Assembly (NCBI RefSeq): GCF_023500045.1
Contig: NZ_JAMCOF010000001.1
Location: 1 to 64,000, forward strand
Reading direction: 5' to 3'
DNA from: Bartonella bilalgolemi
GTDB taxonomy: Bacteria > Pseudomonadota > Alphaproteobacteria > Rhizobiales > Rhizobiaceae
DNA: 64,000 nucleotides
The notes beneath the pieces are model-generated. The model saw only the letters and a list, made by a program, of their open reading frames with translations. It was not told where the DNA came from and ran no database searches. Shown here piece by piece: positions 52,143-63,117 of this stretch. How positions within the stretch are numbered: position 1 is the stretch's first letter; each line of letters begins with the position of its first letter. The position numbers and the translations under genes were made by a program.

Positions 52143-55100
52143 CTATTTTTTCTATTCCTCAAACAGCTCTTGATACACAAGCAAAAGCTACCCATCCAAC
52201 AACAAGTGTATGGGTTTCTGCTAATGCAGGATCTGGAAAAACACATGTTTTAACAGAACGTGTCATCCGCTTACTGTTAAATGGAACACCTCCAGCGCGT
52301 ATTTTATGTCTTACCTATACCAACGCAGCTGCTTCTGTTATGCAATCGCGTATTTTTCGTACACTTTCCAGTTGGAGTGAGTTTGATGATAAACAGCTTC
52401 AAATAATCTTATCGAATCTCGAAGATAAACCTGCTAATGCACAAAAACTTGCCAATGCGCGTCAATTATTTGCCCGTGCTCTTGAAACACCAGGTGGCTT
52501 AAAAATTCAAACTTTTCATGCATTTTGTGAATCTTTATTACATCAATTTCCACTAGAAGCTAACATTGCTGGCCATTTTGAACTGTTAGACGATATAAAT
52601 CGAAAAAAATTATTACAACAAGCTCGTCGCAAACTTTTAACCCATCGTGATGCGCAATTAGCATTAAAAGAATTGTTTAAAATCATCAATGAAAATACAC
52701 TCTATCAATTGCTCTATGAGGCTACCCAAAAACAACACGAATTATCTGATTTTTTTCCTTTCATCCTTTCTAAAAGTGGAAAAGAGCAATTTCGTGCATT
52801 TTTTAATTTAGCACCCGATGAAACAAATCAACAACTGCTAGACAAAATCCAACAAACTGCTGCACTCCCTTCTTATGCAATCAAACATTATCAAACCTAT
52901 AATACCTCAAAAAACAAAGATATAATTGAGAAATTTGTACAGTTAGCAACAGCATCTGATGAATCAAATATTATCAATCTTGTTTCAAATATTTATTTTG
53001 AAAAAACAGGAAAACCACGTAATTTTTCACGCTTATTCTCTAAAAAATCAGACGAAATCTGGCCTTTTATTGAAAAGGAAATTGAAGACAAACAAAACCA
53101 ACTTCCTACCCTTTTAGAGAAATATCAATGCGTAAAACTTATTACACTTAATATAGCTGTCTTTCAGCTTTGCGATATTTATCTCAAAATCTATGCTGAT
53201 TTAAAAAAAGCCAATAGCTTTTTAGACTTTGACGACCTTATTGAACGTACACTCAATTTATTACAGCACAAAGATGCAAGCCAATGGGTACAGTATAAAC
53301 TCGATTGTGGAATTGATCATATTTTGCTTGATGAAGCACAAGATACCAATCCTAAGCAATGGCAAATTATTCAACTTTTAGCACAAGAGTTTTTTACCGG
53401 TCACAGTCAACGCACAAATACACGAACTGTTTTTGCTGTTGGTGATGAAAAACAGTCTATCTATTCTTTTCAAGGAGCTGTACCAGAAAATTTTGCTGAA
53501 AATGGCCGAATACTTCAAAAGAAAGTTCAGCAAATTGAACAAAAATTTGAAAAGATACAACTCAATTATTCTTTTCGCTCTACAGCTGATGTTCTTAAAA
53601 GTGTTGATCTTGTGTTTGAAACACCCGAAAATTATAAAGGGCTTTCAGCAGAACATGTAAAGACAGTGCATGAACCTATCCGTATTCATAGTCCAGGTGA
53701 TGTCATTATATGGGACGCTATTTCTCAAAAAACAAATGAACTTCCTGACGACTGGCTCTCAACTGTTGATCATCTGAATACACCTCAAATACGTTTAGCA
53801 GAAAAAATTGCTGAAACAATTGCCAATTGGTTGAAAAATGGTGAAATTCTCCCAGCAAAAAAACGTTTACTGCGTGCCGGTGATATTATGATTTTGGTAC
53901 GTAAACGTGACCAATTTGTTCCTGCCCTTTCTCGTGCACTCAAACTACGTCATGTTCCTGTAGCTGGTGCTGATCGTTTACAACTAACTGCCCATATTAG
54001 TGTAAGTGATTTAATGGCACTTGCACGTTTTGTTTTGCAACCGCAAGATGATCTTTCTCTTGCCTGCGTTTTAAAAAGTCCACTTTTTGCTCTTAGTGAA
54101 AATGAACTTTATCAGCTTGCCGCTCAACGGACGGGATCTCTTTGGGAAAGCCTCTGGACTCACGCTTCATCACATGCCTCTTTTAAAACTATTTTTGATC
54201 GTCTCAATACATATCGATCTTTAGTTGATAAAATGCCTGTTTTTGAATTTTATAGCTATATTCTCAACAACGATAAAGGACGACAAAAAATCCTTGCTCG
54301 TTTAGGAACCGAAGCAAATGAAGTGCTTGATGCTTTTATGGATCACACGCTCACTATTCAAAAAACTGGACTACCAGGATTACAAGCTTTTTTAGAAATA
54401 TTGAGTATAAATGAACCAGAAATCAAACGTGAACTTGATCAAAACTGTGAAGAGGTAAGAATTATGACAGTTCACGCTGCCAAAGGACTTGAAGGAGCTG
54501 TTGTCTTTCTGGTTGATCCAGGAAGTGCAATTTGGCATCCACAATACGCACCATACTTTCTTAAATTTTCTTTAGGAAATAAACAAGCTTTCATCTGGCG
54601 TCCAAATGCACAACACCACACAAAGCATTTTGACAAATTGCTCTCGCGTTTAAAAGAACGCGCCGAAGAAGAATATAAACGTCTTCTCTATGTCGGGATG
54701 ACACGTGCTGAAGATCGCCTCATTATTTGTGGTTATTCTAATCAGAAAGAAACCCCGAATACATGGCTACAATTAGTGAAGAAAGCCCTTAAACCTCATG
54801 CAGTTCCTATAAAAGGTCCTGCAGAAGATATTGCAGCTTGGCGTTATTGCATCACCTCTTCCTGTTCAACGCCAATGTATAAAGAAATACCTTGTGAAAC
54901 TCAGCAAATTTTTCCACCTTTACCTGCTTTTTTTCATGATAAAATGCCTATAGACTCAACCTTATCAAAACCTTTAAGACCCTCTGTTGCAGGTATCATC
55001 GATACCAAGACTGAATTTTTTTCCAATAATAAACACTTTAGCCTCTCACCTGTTTTAGGAGAAAAAAATACCAAAAGAACTTTTTCTATTGAATATGGTA

Positions 55101-55597
55101 ATTTTATTCACCAACTACTGCGACATCTACCTGATCATCCCCCTATAAAGCGCCAAGATTATGCGCAATTTTATTTAAATACAAAAGCTTCTCATTGGCA
55201 TAAAAATCAAAGAGAAAATGCCCTTCATCATATTTGGACAATCTTAGATAATCCGCAACTTAAACCACTTTTTTCTAGCCTTTCACACGCTGAAGTTGCG
55301 CTCATGGGTATCGTAAAAATTAATGGTAAAGAACAAATGGTTTCTGGTCAAATTGACCGTTTATGTATCACCCATAATAGTGTTTTTTTTGCTGATTTCA
55401 AAACTGGTCTTCCACCCAAAAATGATACGGATATTGCGCAACGCCATTTATTACAAATGGCTCTTTATCAAAAATTGTTGCAAGCTATTTATCCTGATAA
55501 AAATATGCACGCTCTTCTCATTTATATTAAAAAAGCCAAGATCTTTAAACTGCTTCCTGAGAAACTTGACATACTCCTTGATGAAATCATTTTATAA
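52139..55597 (+). CDS. addA: Double-strand break repair helicase AddA
   Basis: AddA is the helicase-nuclease subunit of AddAB (1152 residues). The UvrD/Rep helicase motifs are complete: Walker A ANAGSGKTHVLTERV at about 29-43, motif Ia LTYTNAAA, Walker B LLDEAQDTNPKQWQI near 396-410, VGDEKQSIYSFQGA, MTVHAAKGLEGAVV and YVGMTRAEDRL. A C-terminal RecB-like nuclease domain includes GQIDRL and FADFKTG. It is translationally coupled to addB. trxA follows 105 bases after its stop. Confidence 0.95.
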   Translation: MTIFSIPQTALDTQAKATHPTTSVWVSANAGSGKTHVLTERVIRLLLNGTPPARILCLTYTNAAASVMQSRIFRTLSSWSEFDDKQLQIILSNLEDKPANAQKLANARQLFARALETPGGLKIQTFHAFCESLLHQFPLEANIAGHFELLDDINRKKLLQQARRKLLTHRDAQLALKELFKIINENTLYQLLYEATQKQHELSDFFPFILSKSGKEQFRAFFNLAPDETNQQLLDKIQQTAALPSYAIKHYQTYNTSKNKDIIEKFVQLATASDESNIINLVSNIYFEKTGKPRNFSRLFSKKSDEIWPFIEKEIEDKQNQLPTLLEKYQCVKLITLNIAVFQLCDIYLKIYADLKKANSFLDFDDLIERTLNLLQHKDASQWVQYKLDCGIDHILLDEAQDTNPKQWQIIQLLAQEFFTGHSQRTNTRTVFAVGDEKQSIYSFQGAVPENFAENGRILQKKVQQIEQKFEKIQLNYSFRSTADVLKSVDLVFETPENYKGLSAEHVKTVHEPIRIHSPGDVIIWDAISQKTNELPDDWLSTVDHLNTPQIRLAEKIAETIANWLKNGEILPAKKRLLRAGDIMILVRKRDQFVPALSRALKLRHVPVAGADRLQLTAHISVSDLMALARFVLQPQDDLSLACVLKSPLFALSENELYQLAAQRTGSLWESLWTHASSHASFKTIFDRLNTYRSLVDKMPVFEFYSYILNNDKGRQKILARLGTEANEVLDAFMDHTLTIQKTGLPGLQAFLEILSINEPEIKRELDQNCEEVRIMTVHAAKGLEGAVVFLVDPGSAIWHPQYAPYFLKFSLGNKQAFIWRPNAQHHTKHFDKLLSRLKERAEEEYKRLLYVGMTRAEDRLIICGYSNQKETPNTWLQLVKKALKPHAVPIKGPAEDIAAWRYCITSSCSTPMYKEIPCETQQIFPPLPAFFHDKMPIDSTLSKPLRPSVAGIIDTKTEFFSNNKHFSLSPVLGEKNTKRTFSIEYGNFIHQLLRHLPDHPPIKRQDYAQFYLNTKASHWHKNQRENALHHIWTILDNPQLKPLFSSLSHAEVALMGIVKINGKEQMVSGQIDRLCITHNSVFFADFKTGLPPKNDTDIAQRHLLQMALYQKLLQAIYPDKNMHALLIYIKKAKIFKLLPEKLDILLDEIIL

Positions 55598-55702
55598 AAA
55601 TAAAAAGGAATTTATTTTCTAAAAAATCTATTATAATTTATTTTGCAATAATTTAACATAAATAAATCATACTCATGTATAAAAGCAGTAAAGGATAAAT
55701 CA

Positions 55703-56026
55703 ATGACATGTATAAAAATTGATAGCAGCAACTTTGAAAGTGAAATTCTCACTTCTCCTCTTCCTGTCGTTATTGATTTTTGGGCAGAATGGTGTGGTCC
55801 TTGCAAAAGCATTGCACCAATCCTTGATGAAATTGCAACAGAAATGCAAAACCAAATTAAAGTTGCTAAAATTAACATTGATGAAAATCCAGAATTGGCT
55901 ACCCAATATGGAATACGATCGATTCCTACTTTATTGATGTTTAAAAATGGAAAGGTATTATCCAATAAAGTTGGCGCTGCTTCTAAAGGACATCTTGTTG
56001 AATGGATTAAAAATAACCTTGGTTAA
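55703..56026 (+). CDS. trxA: Thioredoxin
   Basis: Cytoplasmic thioredoxin of 107 residues with the active-site WCGPC at residues 30-34 and the conserved cis-proline in [10 protein letters not shown]. It reduces protein disulfides using thioredoxin reductase. There is no signal peptide. A GTAAAGGAT ribosome-binding sequence precedes the ATG. Its place after addA is conserved in Rhizobiales. Confidence 0.97.
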   Translation: MTCIKIDSSNFESEILTSPLPVVIDFWAEWCGPCKSIAPILDEIATEMQNQIKVAKINIDENPELATQYGIRSIPTLLMFKNGKVLSNKVGAASKGHLVEWIKNNLG

Positions 56027-56054
56027 ATTCTTTCGTGACTCTTTTTCTACAATA

Positions 56055-56075
56055 AAGGAGCTCAAGTTGCTCCTT
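56055..56075 (+). terminator. Hairpin after trxA
   Basis: AAGGAGC (56055-56061) pairs perfectly with GCTCCTT (56069-56075) around a seven-base loop, 29 bases past the trxA stop. The T-run is poor (CTCATT then A-rich), so termination may be inefficient, but this is the best stem in the area. Confidence 0.5.
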
Positions 56076-56575
56076 CTCATTAAAAAAACAGTTTTTCTAG
56101 AATTGTAAGCTTAAGCTATTAAAATTCTTCACAATAAGTATGTTAATTGCTCTATGTATCAAATTGTTTATTGTATTATTGATTATGATTTATAATAAAT
56201 GGTAAATAAGGTTATGAGCTTATATTTTCTTGAAAAATATGAGCCTTAAAAGTACTAATGTTGTTTTAGCTTACGATGTATCAACTTTATCAATACAATT
56301 TAAGAAACAAGAAAATTATTTAAAAGATGATGAGTTATTATTAAAGTTGAAAAAACTGATAAATGCATCAGACAATAGTTTTTATTATTGATGTAATTAT
56401 AATGGTTAATGCTTATTCGTTTTTTCAATTTCTACTTAGATTAATTTTTTAACTAATTATTGTAGTGATTATTTTTTATCTCTTATAAATTAAAAATAAA
56501 TATGTATGTAAATATCAAAATTTTTAAAATTATTATCGCTTAAGTAAGTATGTAGATGTTTAGAAAGAAAATAAA
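56076..56575. other. AT-rich spacer, no supported gene
   Basis: About 500 bases between trxA and the ptsN remnant. A 50-codon frame at 56239-56391 was read but has no recognisable motif. In many Rhizobiales hpf/raiA precedes ptsN; no trace of it could be identified here. Confidence 0.4.
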
Positions 56576-56976
56576 CTATAGATACTAAGTAAATTAATTG
56601 CGACGAACATAATTATTTCGATACTTAAGAAAAATTCGAAAAAAATTTACAAATTTTAGCTAAAAAGTTGCTAAGCTAATAGATCTTGATGAACAGCTGA
56701 TTTTTAAGGTTATTTTACATTATGAGGAATTGGAATCAACAAATGTAGGAAATGGTATTGATTTTAAAACTCTTGATAACGAATCGATTTTGTTTTTCTC
56801 CTTTAATACCAAAGCGCACTAATTCAAGTTATTTGAAAACTTTTTAAAGACTTTGTCAAAAATTACTCACGCTTTACGTTATCCTGCTGTTATTCAGAAA
56901 TGGCAATGTACACGTGATGTCAATGCATTTTATACTATATTGACTCAATATCTAACATCTCATACAATTTTTAAAA
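56576..56976 (+). pseudogene. ptsN: PTS IIA-Ntr (PtsN) remnant
   Basis: Three-frame reading recovers most of PtsN. LSKLIATNIIISILKKNSKK and LQILAKKLLS (start to about 56680) match the N-terminus. After a frameshift come LIFKVILHYEELESTNVGNG and then DFKTLDNESILFF. After a stop and shift comes FENFLKTLSKITHALRYPAV followed by IQKWQCTRDVNAFYTILTQ. The segment after VGNG jumps to DFKTLDN, so about 25 residues that normally include the phospho-accepting histidine (AIPHG region) are deleted. PtsN is the output protein of the nitrogen PTS. Several independent lesions make this clearly non-functional. Confidence 0.75.
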
Positions 56977-57387
56977 AAATAAAAATTATAATGTGAAATA
57001 TTCTATAAATTTAATCAAAATAAAAACGATGTGATCTATTTCAGAAATTTTTCTCTTAATTTTTATTGTCACGAATTATCCTTAAATCAAAGTAGCTTTA
57101 TGGAGAAAAAAGTTATTTTTGTGAATATTATTCTTCCCTATTTTATTTTGTATCATTCTGGTTGATGATTTTATAACAGATACAAAAGTCTTAATGTTTA
57201 AAAAAATCTAACTATTGAATAAAAAATTCATGTTTTAGTAATAACTAAAAGGTCACAATTGAACAAAAGACTTATTTTGACTAGAATAATATTTTCTTTT
57301 GTGAACAATTGAAAAATTTACCTTATATATTACACCGGCTTTTATTAAAATTTGCTAATGTAAAGAAATTTTTAAGAAAATAAAAAA
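56977..57387. other. AT-rich spacer before the ialB-like gene
   Basis: About 410 bases with no recognised coding remnant or RNA. It should carry the promoter of the downstream ialB-like gene. Confidence 0.4.
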
Positions 57388-57396
57388 GTGAGTGAG

Positions 57397-57906
57397 ATGA
57401 AGATGTTGAAAAAGATTTTTATTGTTGTATGTACTATGATTATGATTTTTATTGGTCCAGCTTGGGCACAAACACCAAATCGTTTACAGCAGTTTGAAGC
57501 TTGGGGAGCTTATTCTTATAAATCACCAGAAAATATGATCTGTTATATATTATCAGTTCCTTTAAAAGCACTCCCGGCAACCGTTAAGCATGGCGATAAT
57601 TTCTTTTTGGTAACCAAACGTTCTAATTCCCCTGTTTCGTTTGAGCCACAGTTTATGGCTGGTTATACCCTTAAAGAGGGATCAAAAGTTACTGTTACCA
57701 TTGGAGATAAGAATTTTGACTTTTTTACAAAGGATTCATCTGCTTGGTTAACGTCATCAGGAATGGAAAAACAGCTTGTTGCGGCTATGCGTTCAGGAGC
57801 AAATATGACAGTGAGAGCTATCTCAAAACGAGGGACTCATACTACCTATACTTATTCTTTAAAGGGAGTAACTGCTGCGTTAAATATGGCGCAAAAATGT
57901 CACTAA
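57397..57906 (+). CDS. IalB-family (invasion-associated locus B) secreted protein
   Basis: The protein has about 169 residues from the ATG at 57397; a GTG at 57388 is a possible alternative. A clear signal peptide ends at PAWAQ near residue 24. The mature part fits the IalB family: an opening FEAWGAYSY, a cysteine shortly after (MICYILS), VTKRS, SPVSFEPQFMAGY, and a final CH with a second cysteine that could pair with the first. IalB in Bartonella is an envelope protein linked to erythrocyte invasion, but the family is widespread in alphaproteobacteria and this paralogue beside rlmN may have a general envelope role. Confidence 0.83.
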   Translation: MKMLKKIFIVVCTMIMIFIGPAWAQTPNRLQQFEAWGAYSYKSPENMICYILSVPLKALPATVKHGDNFFLVTKRSNSPVSFEPQFMAGYTLKEGSKVTVTIGDKNFDFFTKDSSAWLTSSGMEKQLVAAMRSGANMTVRAISKRGTHTTYTYSLKGVTAALNMAQKCH

Positions 57907-57945
57907 ACATTTGTAATTCTAAAATAGCTGATAAAATGGAAAACC

Positions 57946-59175
57946 ATGGCTATTTCATATGACCTTAGATCTGTTGAAACAGATCAAATACTAAAAGCAA
58001 AGAATACTATAGTAACGAAACAACCTAAATTACCTTTAATTGGTTTATCGCAAGATGAAATGGCACAGGTTTTACGGGTGGTTGGTATTCCAGAACATCA
58101 AACGCGAATGCGTGTACGTCAACTTTGGCATTGGCTTTATATACGTGGGGTTTCTCATTTTGATGAGATGTTAAATATTTCTAAACCAATGCGGGAGATG
58201 CTTAAAGATCATTTTTCTATTGCACGTCCCGAAATTGTTGCGGAACAAATATCACAAGATGGTACTCGTAAATGGCTTTTACGATTTCCAGCTTATGGAG
58301 CTGGGAGACCTGTTGAAATTGAAATGGTTTATATCCCTGAAGAAGGGCGTGGTACTTTGTGTGTGTCATCTCAGGTAGGATGCACATTAACGTGTTCTTT
58401 TTGTCATACGGGAACACAAAAACTTGTTCGCAATCTAACAGTTGAAGAGATTTTAGTGCAATTATTGGTTGCTCGTGATTGTTTAGGTGATTTTCCTGAT
58501 AAAAATACACCTGATGGTGCGATTATTCCAATTGAAGGACGTAAAATTACTAATATTGTTATGATGGGCATGGGAGAACCGCTTTATAATTTTGAAGCAG
58601 TTAAAAAAGCTTTATTAATTGCTTCTGATGGCAATGGACTTTCTTTGTCGAAACGTCGAATTACCCTTTCAACCAGTGGAGTGATTCCTGGAATTATACG
58701 AACAGGAAAAGAAATTGGTGTTATGTTAGCGATTTCACTCCATGCAGTGCATGATACATTGCGAGATATACTTGTTCCAATTAATAAAAAATATCCTCTT
58801 GCTTTGTTAATGGAAGCTTGCCGTAATTATCCTGGCCTTTCGAATGCTAAGAGAATTACATTTGAATATGTTATGCTGAAAAATGTAAATGATAGTTTAG
58901 ATGATGCGAAAAAATTAATTCAATTGCTTAAAGGTATTCCTGCTAAAATAAATCTGATTCCTTTTAATCCATGGCCTGGAAGTAATTATCAATGTTCTGA
59001 TTGGGAACAAATTGAACGTTTTGCTGATATCATTAATAAAGCAGGTTATTCTTCACCTATTCGTATGCCACGTGGACGTGATATTTTGGCTGCATGTGGG
59101 CAGCTTAAATCAGCTTCAAAGCGTTTATGTAAATCTGAACGTATGCGACTTGAAAATATAATTGATAATGTATAG
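57946..59175 (+). CDS. rlmN: Dual-specificity 23S rRNA/tRNA methyltransferase RlmN
   Basis: This radical SAM enzyme adds a methyl group to C2 of A2503 in 23S rRNA and A37 in some tRNAs. The 409-residue protein has the cluster motif CTLTCSFC at C146, C150 and C153. It also has [31 protein letters not shown], and the late cysteine region with [13 protein letters not shown], which contains the methyl-carrying Cys. It lies 39 bases downstream of the ialB-like gene, probably in one operon. Confidence 0.96.
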   Translation: MAISYDLRSVETDQILKAKNTIVTKQPKLPLIGLSQDEMAQVLRVVGIPEHQTRMRVRQLWHWLYIRGVSHFDEMLNISKPMREMLKDHFSIARPEIVAEQISQDGTRKWLLRFPAYGAGRPVEIEMVYIPEEGRGTLCVSSQVGCTLTCSFCHTGTQKLVRNLTVEEILVQLLVARDCLGDFPDKNTPDGAIIPIEGRKITNIVMMGMGEPLYNFEAVKKALLIASDGNGLSLSKRRITLSTSGVIPGIIRTGKEIGVMLAISLHAVHDTLRDILVPINKKYPLALLMEACRNYPGLSNAKRITFEYVMLKNVNDSLDDAKKLIQLLKGIPAKINLIPFNPWPGSNYQCSDWEQIERFADIINKAGYSSPIRMPRGRDILAACGQLKSASKRLCKSERMRLENIIDNV

Positions 59176-59186
59176 ATTCAATTTTT

Positions 59187-59780
59187 TCAGATAAGTAAGA
59201 GTAGAATAAAACTGGTAAAAATTCCTACAATAAATCAATTAAGAAAACGAATGCAAAAAGGATTGTGCAGAAAATTTTTAAAAAGTTTATTTGTCATAAA
59301 AACCATAGAAATTATAATAGGAAAAGAAATAGGAATATTAAGAAATTCCTTAAATAAGTAATTTTTGTGTAACCATAGGATCATTAACATTGATGAATTG
59401 TGGCAAGAAAGTTACTTTAAAAAACAACTTTAGGATTTAAGAGATTCATTCCAATACCGGTTAATTAATTGCGTTTAAGATTATAGCGTTCTGAAAATGT
59501 TTTTTTAAAGAAAATATTGAATATTAACGCAAAATTTGAAAAGTAAGCCATAAAAGCGCGTAGTAATGTGAAAAGAAGTGCTGATAAGCTGTAACTGCAA
59601 CGATAACTTGGATAGTAAAACCTATTGCACTTCCGAAAGCGCATATCATTTCAGCTTATTTAGCTTATGCAATGATAAGCTCCACTGAAAAAATAATATC
59701 AGATTCTGGAATAATAACCAAAACTAACATTGCTAGGGCCAAATTGTACAACAATAGACCATTCTCGAGTAAAAATGATA
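59187..59780 (-). pseudogene. LysE-family amino-acid exporter remnant
   Basis: On the minus strand one frame reads LLLYNLALAMLVLVIIPESD, then stops, then AEMICAFGSAIGFTIQVIVA with YYALLWLTFQILR to a further stop. In shifted frames MNLLNPKVVF, TFLPQFIN-like pieces and a final FIVGIFTSFILLLLI to TGA at 59187-59189 follow. This is the order of a LysE/RhtB exporter (N-terminal IPGPD motif, then NLLNPK motif). At least three stops and several shifts are present. LysE-type proteins export basic or other amino acids. It lies between rlmN and the argG remnant. Confidence 0.72.
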
Positions 59781-59874
59781 TACTAATTTCTTTTATGCTT
59801 AAAAATAAGTGGTCGTGACTTATATCTTTTATAGACTTTTTCTTTACACTTTTTCATTTTTTTGCATCTTTTGT

Positions 59875-61085
59875 ATGTTGATTTAAAAAAGTTGTTTTAG
59901 CTTATTCAGGGGGATTAGACACATCAATCATTCTCAAATGGTTGCAAAGTCAACTAGAGGCTAAAGTTGTAACTTTTACGGCAAATTTAGGTTAAAGAGA
60001 AGAACTAGAACTTGCACATCGTAAAGCCGAAATGCTTGGTGTTAAAGAAATTTATATTAAAAATTTATGGGAAAAATTTGTGCGTAATTTTGTGTTTCCG
60101 ATGTTTCGAGAAAATGCAGTTTATGAAGGAGTTTATCTTTTAGCAATGTCGATTGCTCGTCCACTTATTTCAAAATGTCTTGTTGAAATTACCAAAAAAC
60201 CCAATGCAGATATTAGCGCTCATGGAGAAACGGGGAAAGGCAATGATCAAGTACGTTTCGAACTTTCTGCTTATGCTCTTAATCCTGATATTAAAATTAT
60301 TACTCCTTGACGTGATTGGAATTTTAAAAGTCGAACAGATTTAATTGAATTTGCACATGCGCATCAAATTCCGGTAGAGAAAGATAAACAAGGTGAAGTG
60401 CTTTTTTCAGTGGATGCAAATTTATTGCACTCATCATCGGAAGAAAAAATTTTAGAAGATCCAGAAATTTCTGCTCCTGAATATTTCTATATGCGTACTT
60501 TTTCACCAGAAGCTGCACCAGTTCAAGCAACCATAATCACGATTGGTTTAAAAAAGGATATGCTATTTCAATTAATGGAGAAGTTTTATTTCCGCGGATT
60601 TGTTAAATCAATTAAATAGTTATGGGCGTGAAAATGGTATTGGCTGATTAGATTTAGTAGAAAATCGCTTTGTAGGTATAAAATCACGTGATATCTATGA
60701 AACACTAGGAGAAATTATTCTTTTAACAGCTCACCGAGCAATAGAATCCTTGACATTGGATCGTGGTGCAGCTCACTTAAAAGATGAATTAATGCCACGT
60801 TATGCGGAACTTATTTATTAAGGTTTTTTGTTTTCACCTGAGCGTAAAATATTACAAGCAACTATTGATTTATTTCAAGAAAATGTTGAAGGAGAAATAA
60901 CACTAAAATTTTATAAAGGAAATGTGATTATTGAAGGTCGCTAAAGCAAAAAATCACTTTATTCTGATAAGCTAGTGTCTTTTGAAAATGACTAAGGTGC
61001 TTATGATCAAAAAGAGGCAGCAGGCTTTATTAAATTGAATGCATTGCGCTTACGAACATTAGCAGCGCGTTCCTCAAAATTATAA
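59875..61085 (+). pseudogene. argG: Argininosuccinate synthase remnant
   Basis: Translation recovers almost the whole enzyme: [20 protein letters not shown] at the N-terminus, [76 protein letters not shown] and AAGFIKLNALRLRTLAAR. In-frame stops occur at 59993, 60308, 60645, 60819, 60942 and 60993, and a frameshift lies around 60550-60610. Several stops replace Trp, Arg or Gln codons by single changes. ArgG condenses citrulline with aspartate in arginine synthesis. Near-complete length with many nonsense changes means fairly recent inactivation. Confidence 0.93.
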
Positions 61086-61455
61086 AATCCAAGTTTTATA
61101 AAAAAGGTTTTATATAAAAAACCTTTAATTCAGTGTTTTCTTTAACTTATTTTTTAGTAAATGTGTCATTATCCGATTTTTAGTTTGATGCTAGAGGATT
61201 TATTTCTTTTTTCATAAATATAATAGGAAAACTAAGATAATGATAATTAAAACATCAATAATTAAAATGAGTAAATTATGATTTATAATGCTTTAAGTTA
61301 CATAAGATAAGGAAGCTATAATTAAAAATAGGGTATGTATTGATCATAATAAAAGTAAAATGAGAAGATTTTTGCTGCTTTTAAATGACTATTATTGACG
61401 AAAAAGTTTAACAATCATACACCTTGTCATTAAGTAATTTATTTTTAGGATAAAG
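61086..61455. other. AT-rich spacer before lysS
   Basis: About 370 bases without a recognised gene or remnant. A modest purine run (TAGGATAAAG) just before 61456 is the probable lysS ribosome-binding site. Confidence 0.4.
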
Positions 61456-63117
61456 ATGATGGATAATCCGTATGGTACCTATAACCTTCCACTTGAATTA
61501 ATAGATTCAGCAGCTCAATCAAAAGCTTGGCCGTTTGAAGAAGCGCGTAAGCTTATTAAGCGCTACGAAAAAACCGGCTATCCAGAGCATATTTTATTTG
61601 AAACAGGTTATGGACCTTCTGGTTTACCACATATTGGAACTTTTGGAGAAGTTGCACGTACAACTATGGTGCGTCATGCGTTTCATATTCTTACCGAAAA
61701 CAAAATTAAAACAAAACTTCTTTGTTTTTCTGATGATATGGATGGTTTGCGCAAAGTTCCTGATAATGTGCCTAATCGAAAAAAAATGGAAGACTATCTT
61801 GGTCAACCGCTTAGCCGTGTCCCTGATCCTTTCGGAGATGTGTATCCTTCTTTTGGGGCTGCTAATAATGTACGTTTACGTACTTTCCTTGATCGTTTCG
61901 GTTTCGACTATGAATTTGCTAGTGCTACTGATTATTATAATTCAGGCTGTTTTGATGAAACACTTTTAAGAATACTTGCCTATTATGATAAGGTTATGGA
62001 AATTATTCTACCAACATTGGGTGAGGAACGGCGAACAACTTATTCACTTTTTTTACCTATTTCTCCATTTTCTGGAAAAGTATTACAAGTCCCAATGATT
62101 GCTCGAAATGTTGAGAAAGGAACTGTGACCTATATCGAACCTGAAACAGGTGATCTCATTGAAACAGAAATTACAGGTGGAAAAGTTAAGTGTCAGTGGA
62201 AAGTGGATTGGGCAATGCGCTGGACTGCACTTGGAATTGATTATGAAATGGCGGGAAAAGATCTTATCGACTCAACAAATCTTTCTTCTAAAATTTGCAA
62301 AATTCTTGGTGGAAAGCCTCCTGAGGGATTTAATTATGAGCTTTTCTTGGATGATAAGGGACAGAAAATTTCCAAATCTAAAGGAAATGGTTTGACTATT
62401 GATGAGTGGTTAACTTATGCACCAACAGAAAGTTTAGGACTCTATATGTTTTTAAAACCAAAAACAGCAAAACGGCTTTATTTTGATGTTATTCCAAAAG
62501 CTGTTGATGAATATTATGCACATCTTTCAGCTTATGAGCATCAGCAATGGAAAGAGCGTCTTAATAATCCCGTATGGCATATCCATCATGGGTGTCCTCC
62601 TCAGGTCAACTTACCTGTTTCTTTTGCTATGCTGTTAAATTTGGTCAGTGCTTCTAATGCTGAAAATAAAGAAGTGCTTTGGGGATTTATTTCTCGTTAT
62701 GCTAAAGAAGCTAACGCGCAAATACATCCAATACTTGACCAGTTAGTGGAATTTGCTCTTAAATATTTTGATATTTTCGTAAAACCAAATAAAAAATTTC
62801 GTATACCCGATGAAAATGAACGTTCAATATTGATTCAAATTGATGCAAAATTGGCTAGTTTGTCAAAAACTGTTGATGGAAATACCCTTCAAAATGCACT
62901 TCTTGATATCGCACGCTTGACGGAACGTTATCAAGATCATAGCAAAAAAAGTCCAGAAGGAGGGCCTGGTGTTTCAAGTGTGTTTTTTCAAATGCTTTAT
63001 GAAGTGCTTTTAGGACAGGAACGAGGACCACGACTTGGATCATTTATAGCGCTGTACGGAATTGATGAGACACGCGCACTCATTGCTTCAGCACTCGCGC
63101 GATCGGTGGAGGAATAA
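61456..63117 (+). CDS. lysS: Lysyl-tRNA synthetase, class I
   Basis: Charges tRNA-Lys with lysine. The 553-residue protein is of the class I type found in archaea, spirochaetes and many alphaproteobacteria. It has the HIGH-like HIGT motif at 59-62 and the KMSKS-like KISKS at 304-308, with the C-terminal helical anticodon-binding part after about 400. It shows none of the class II LysRS motifs. The start has two adjacent ATG codons. Its TAA shares one base with the ATG of prfC (TAATG), so the two genes are coupled. Confidence 0.95.
   Translation: MMDNPYGTYNLPLELIDSAAQSKAWPFEEARKLIKRYEKTGYPEHILFETGYGPSGLPHIGTFGEVARTTMVRHAFHILTENKIKTKLLCFSDDMDGLRKVPDNVPNRKKMEDYLGQPLSRVPDPFGDVYPSFGAANNVRLRTFLDRFGFDYEFASATDYYNSGCFDETLLRILAYYDKVMEIILPTLGEERRTTYSLFLPISPFSGKVLQVPMIARNVEKGTVTYIEPETGDLIETEITGGKVKCQWKVDWAMRWTALGIDYEMAGKDLIDSTNLSSKICKILGGKPPEGFNYELFLDDKGQKISKSKGNGLTIDEWLTYAPTESLGLYMFLKPKTAKRLYFDVIPKAVDEYYAHLSAYEHQQWKERLNNPVWHIHHGCPPQVNLPVSFAMLLNLVSASNAENKEVLWGFISRYAKEANAQIHPILDQLVEFALKYFDIFVKPNKKFRIPDENERSILIQIDAKLASLSKTVDGNTLQNALLDIARLTERYQDHSKKSPEGGPGVSSVFFQMLYEVLLGQERGPRLGSFIALYGIDETRALIASALARSVEE

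Noticed and set aside
56239..56391. 50-codon open frame between trxA and the ptsN remnant, considered as an hpf/raiA remnant
   Set aside because: No convincing match to ribosome hibernation factor or any family I know; left as spacer.
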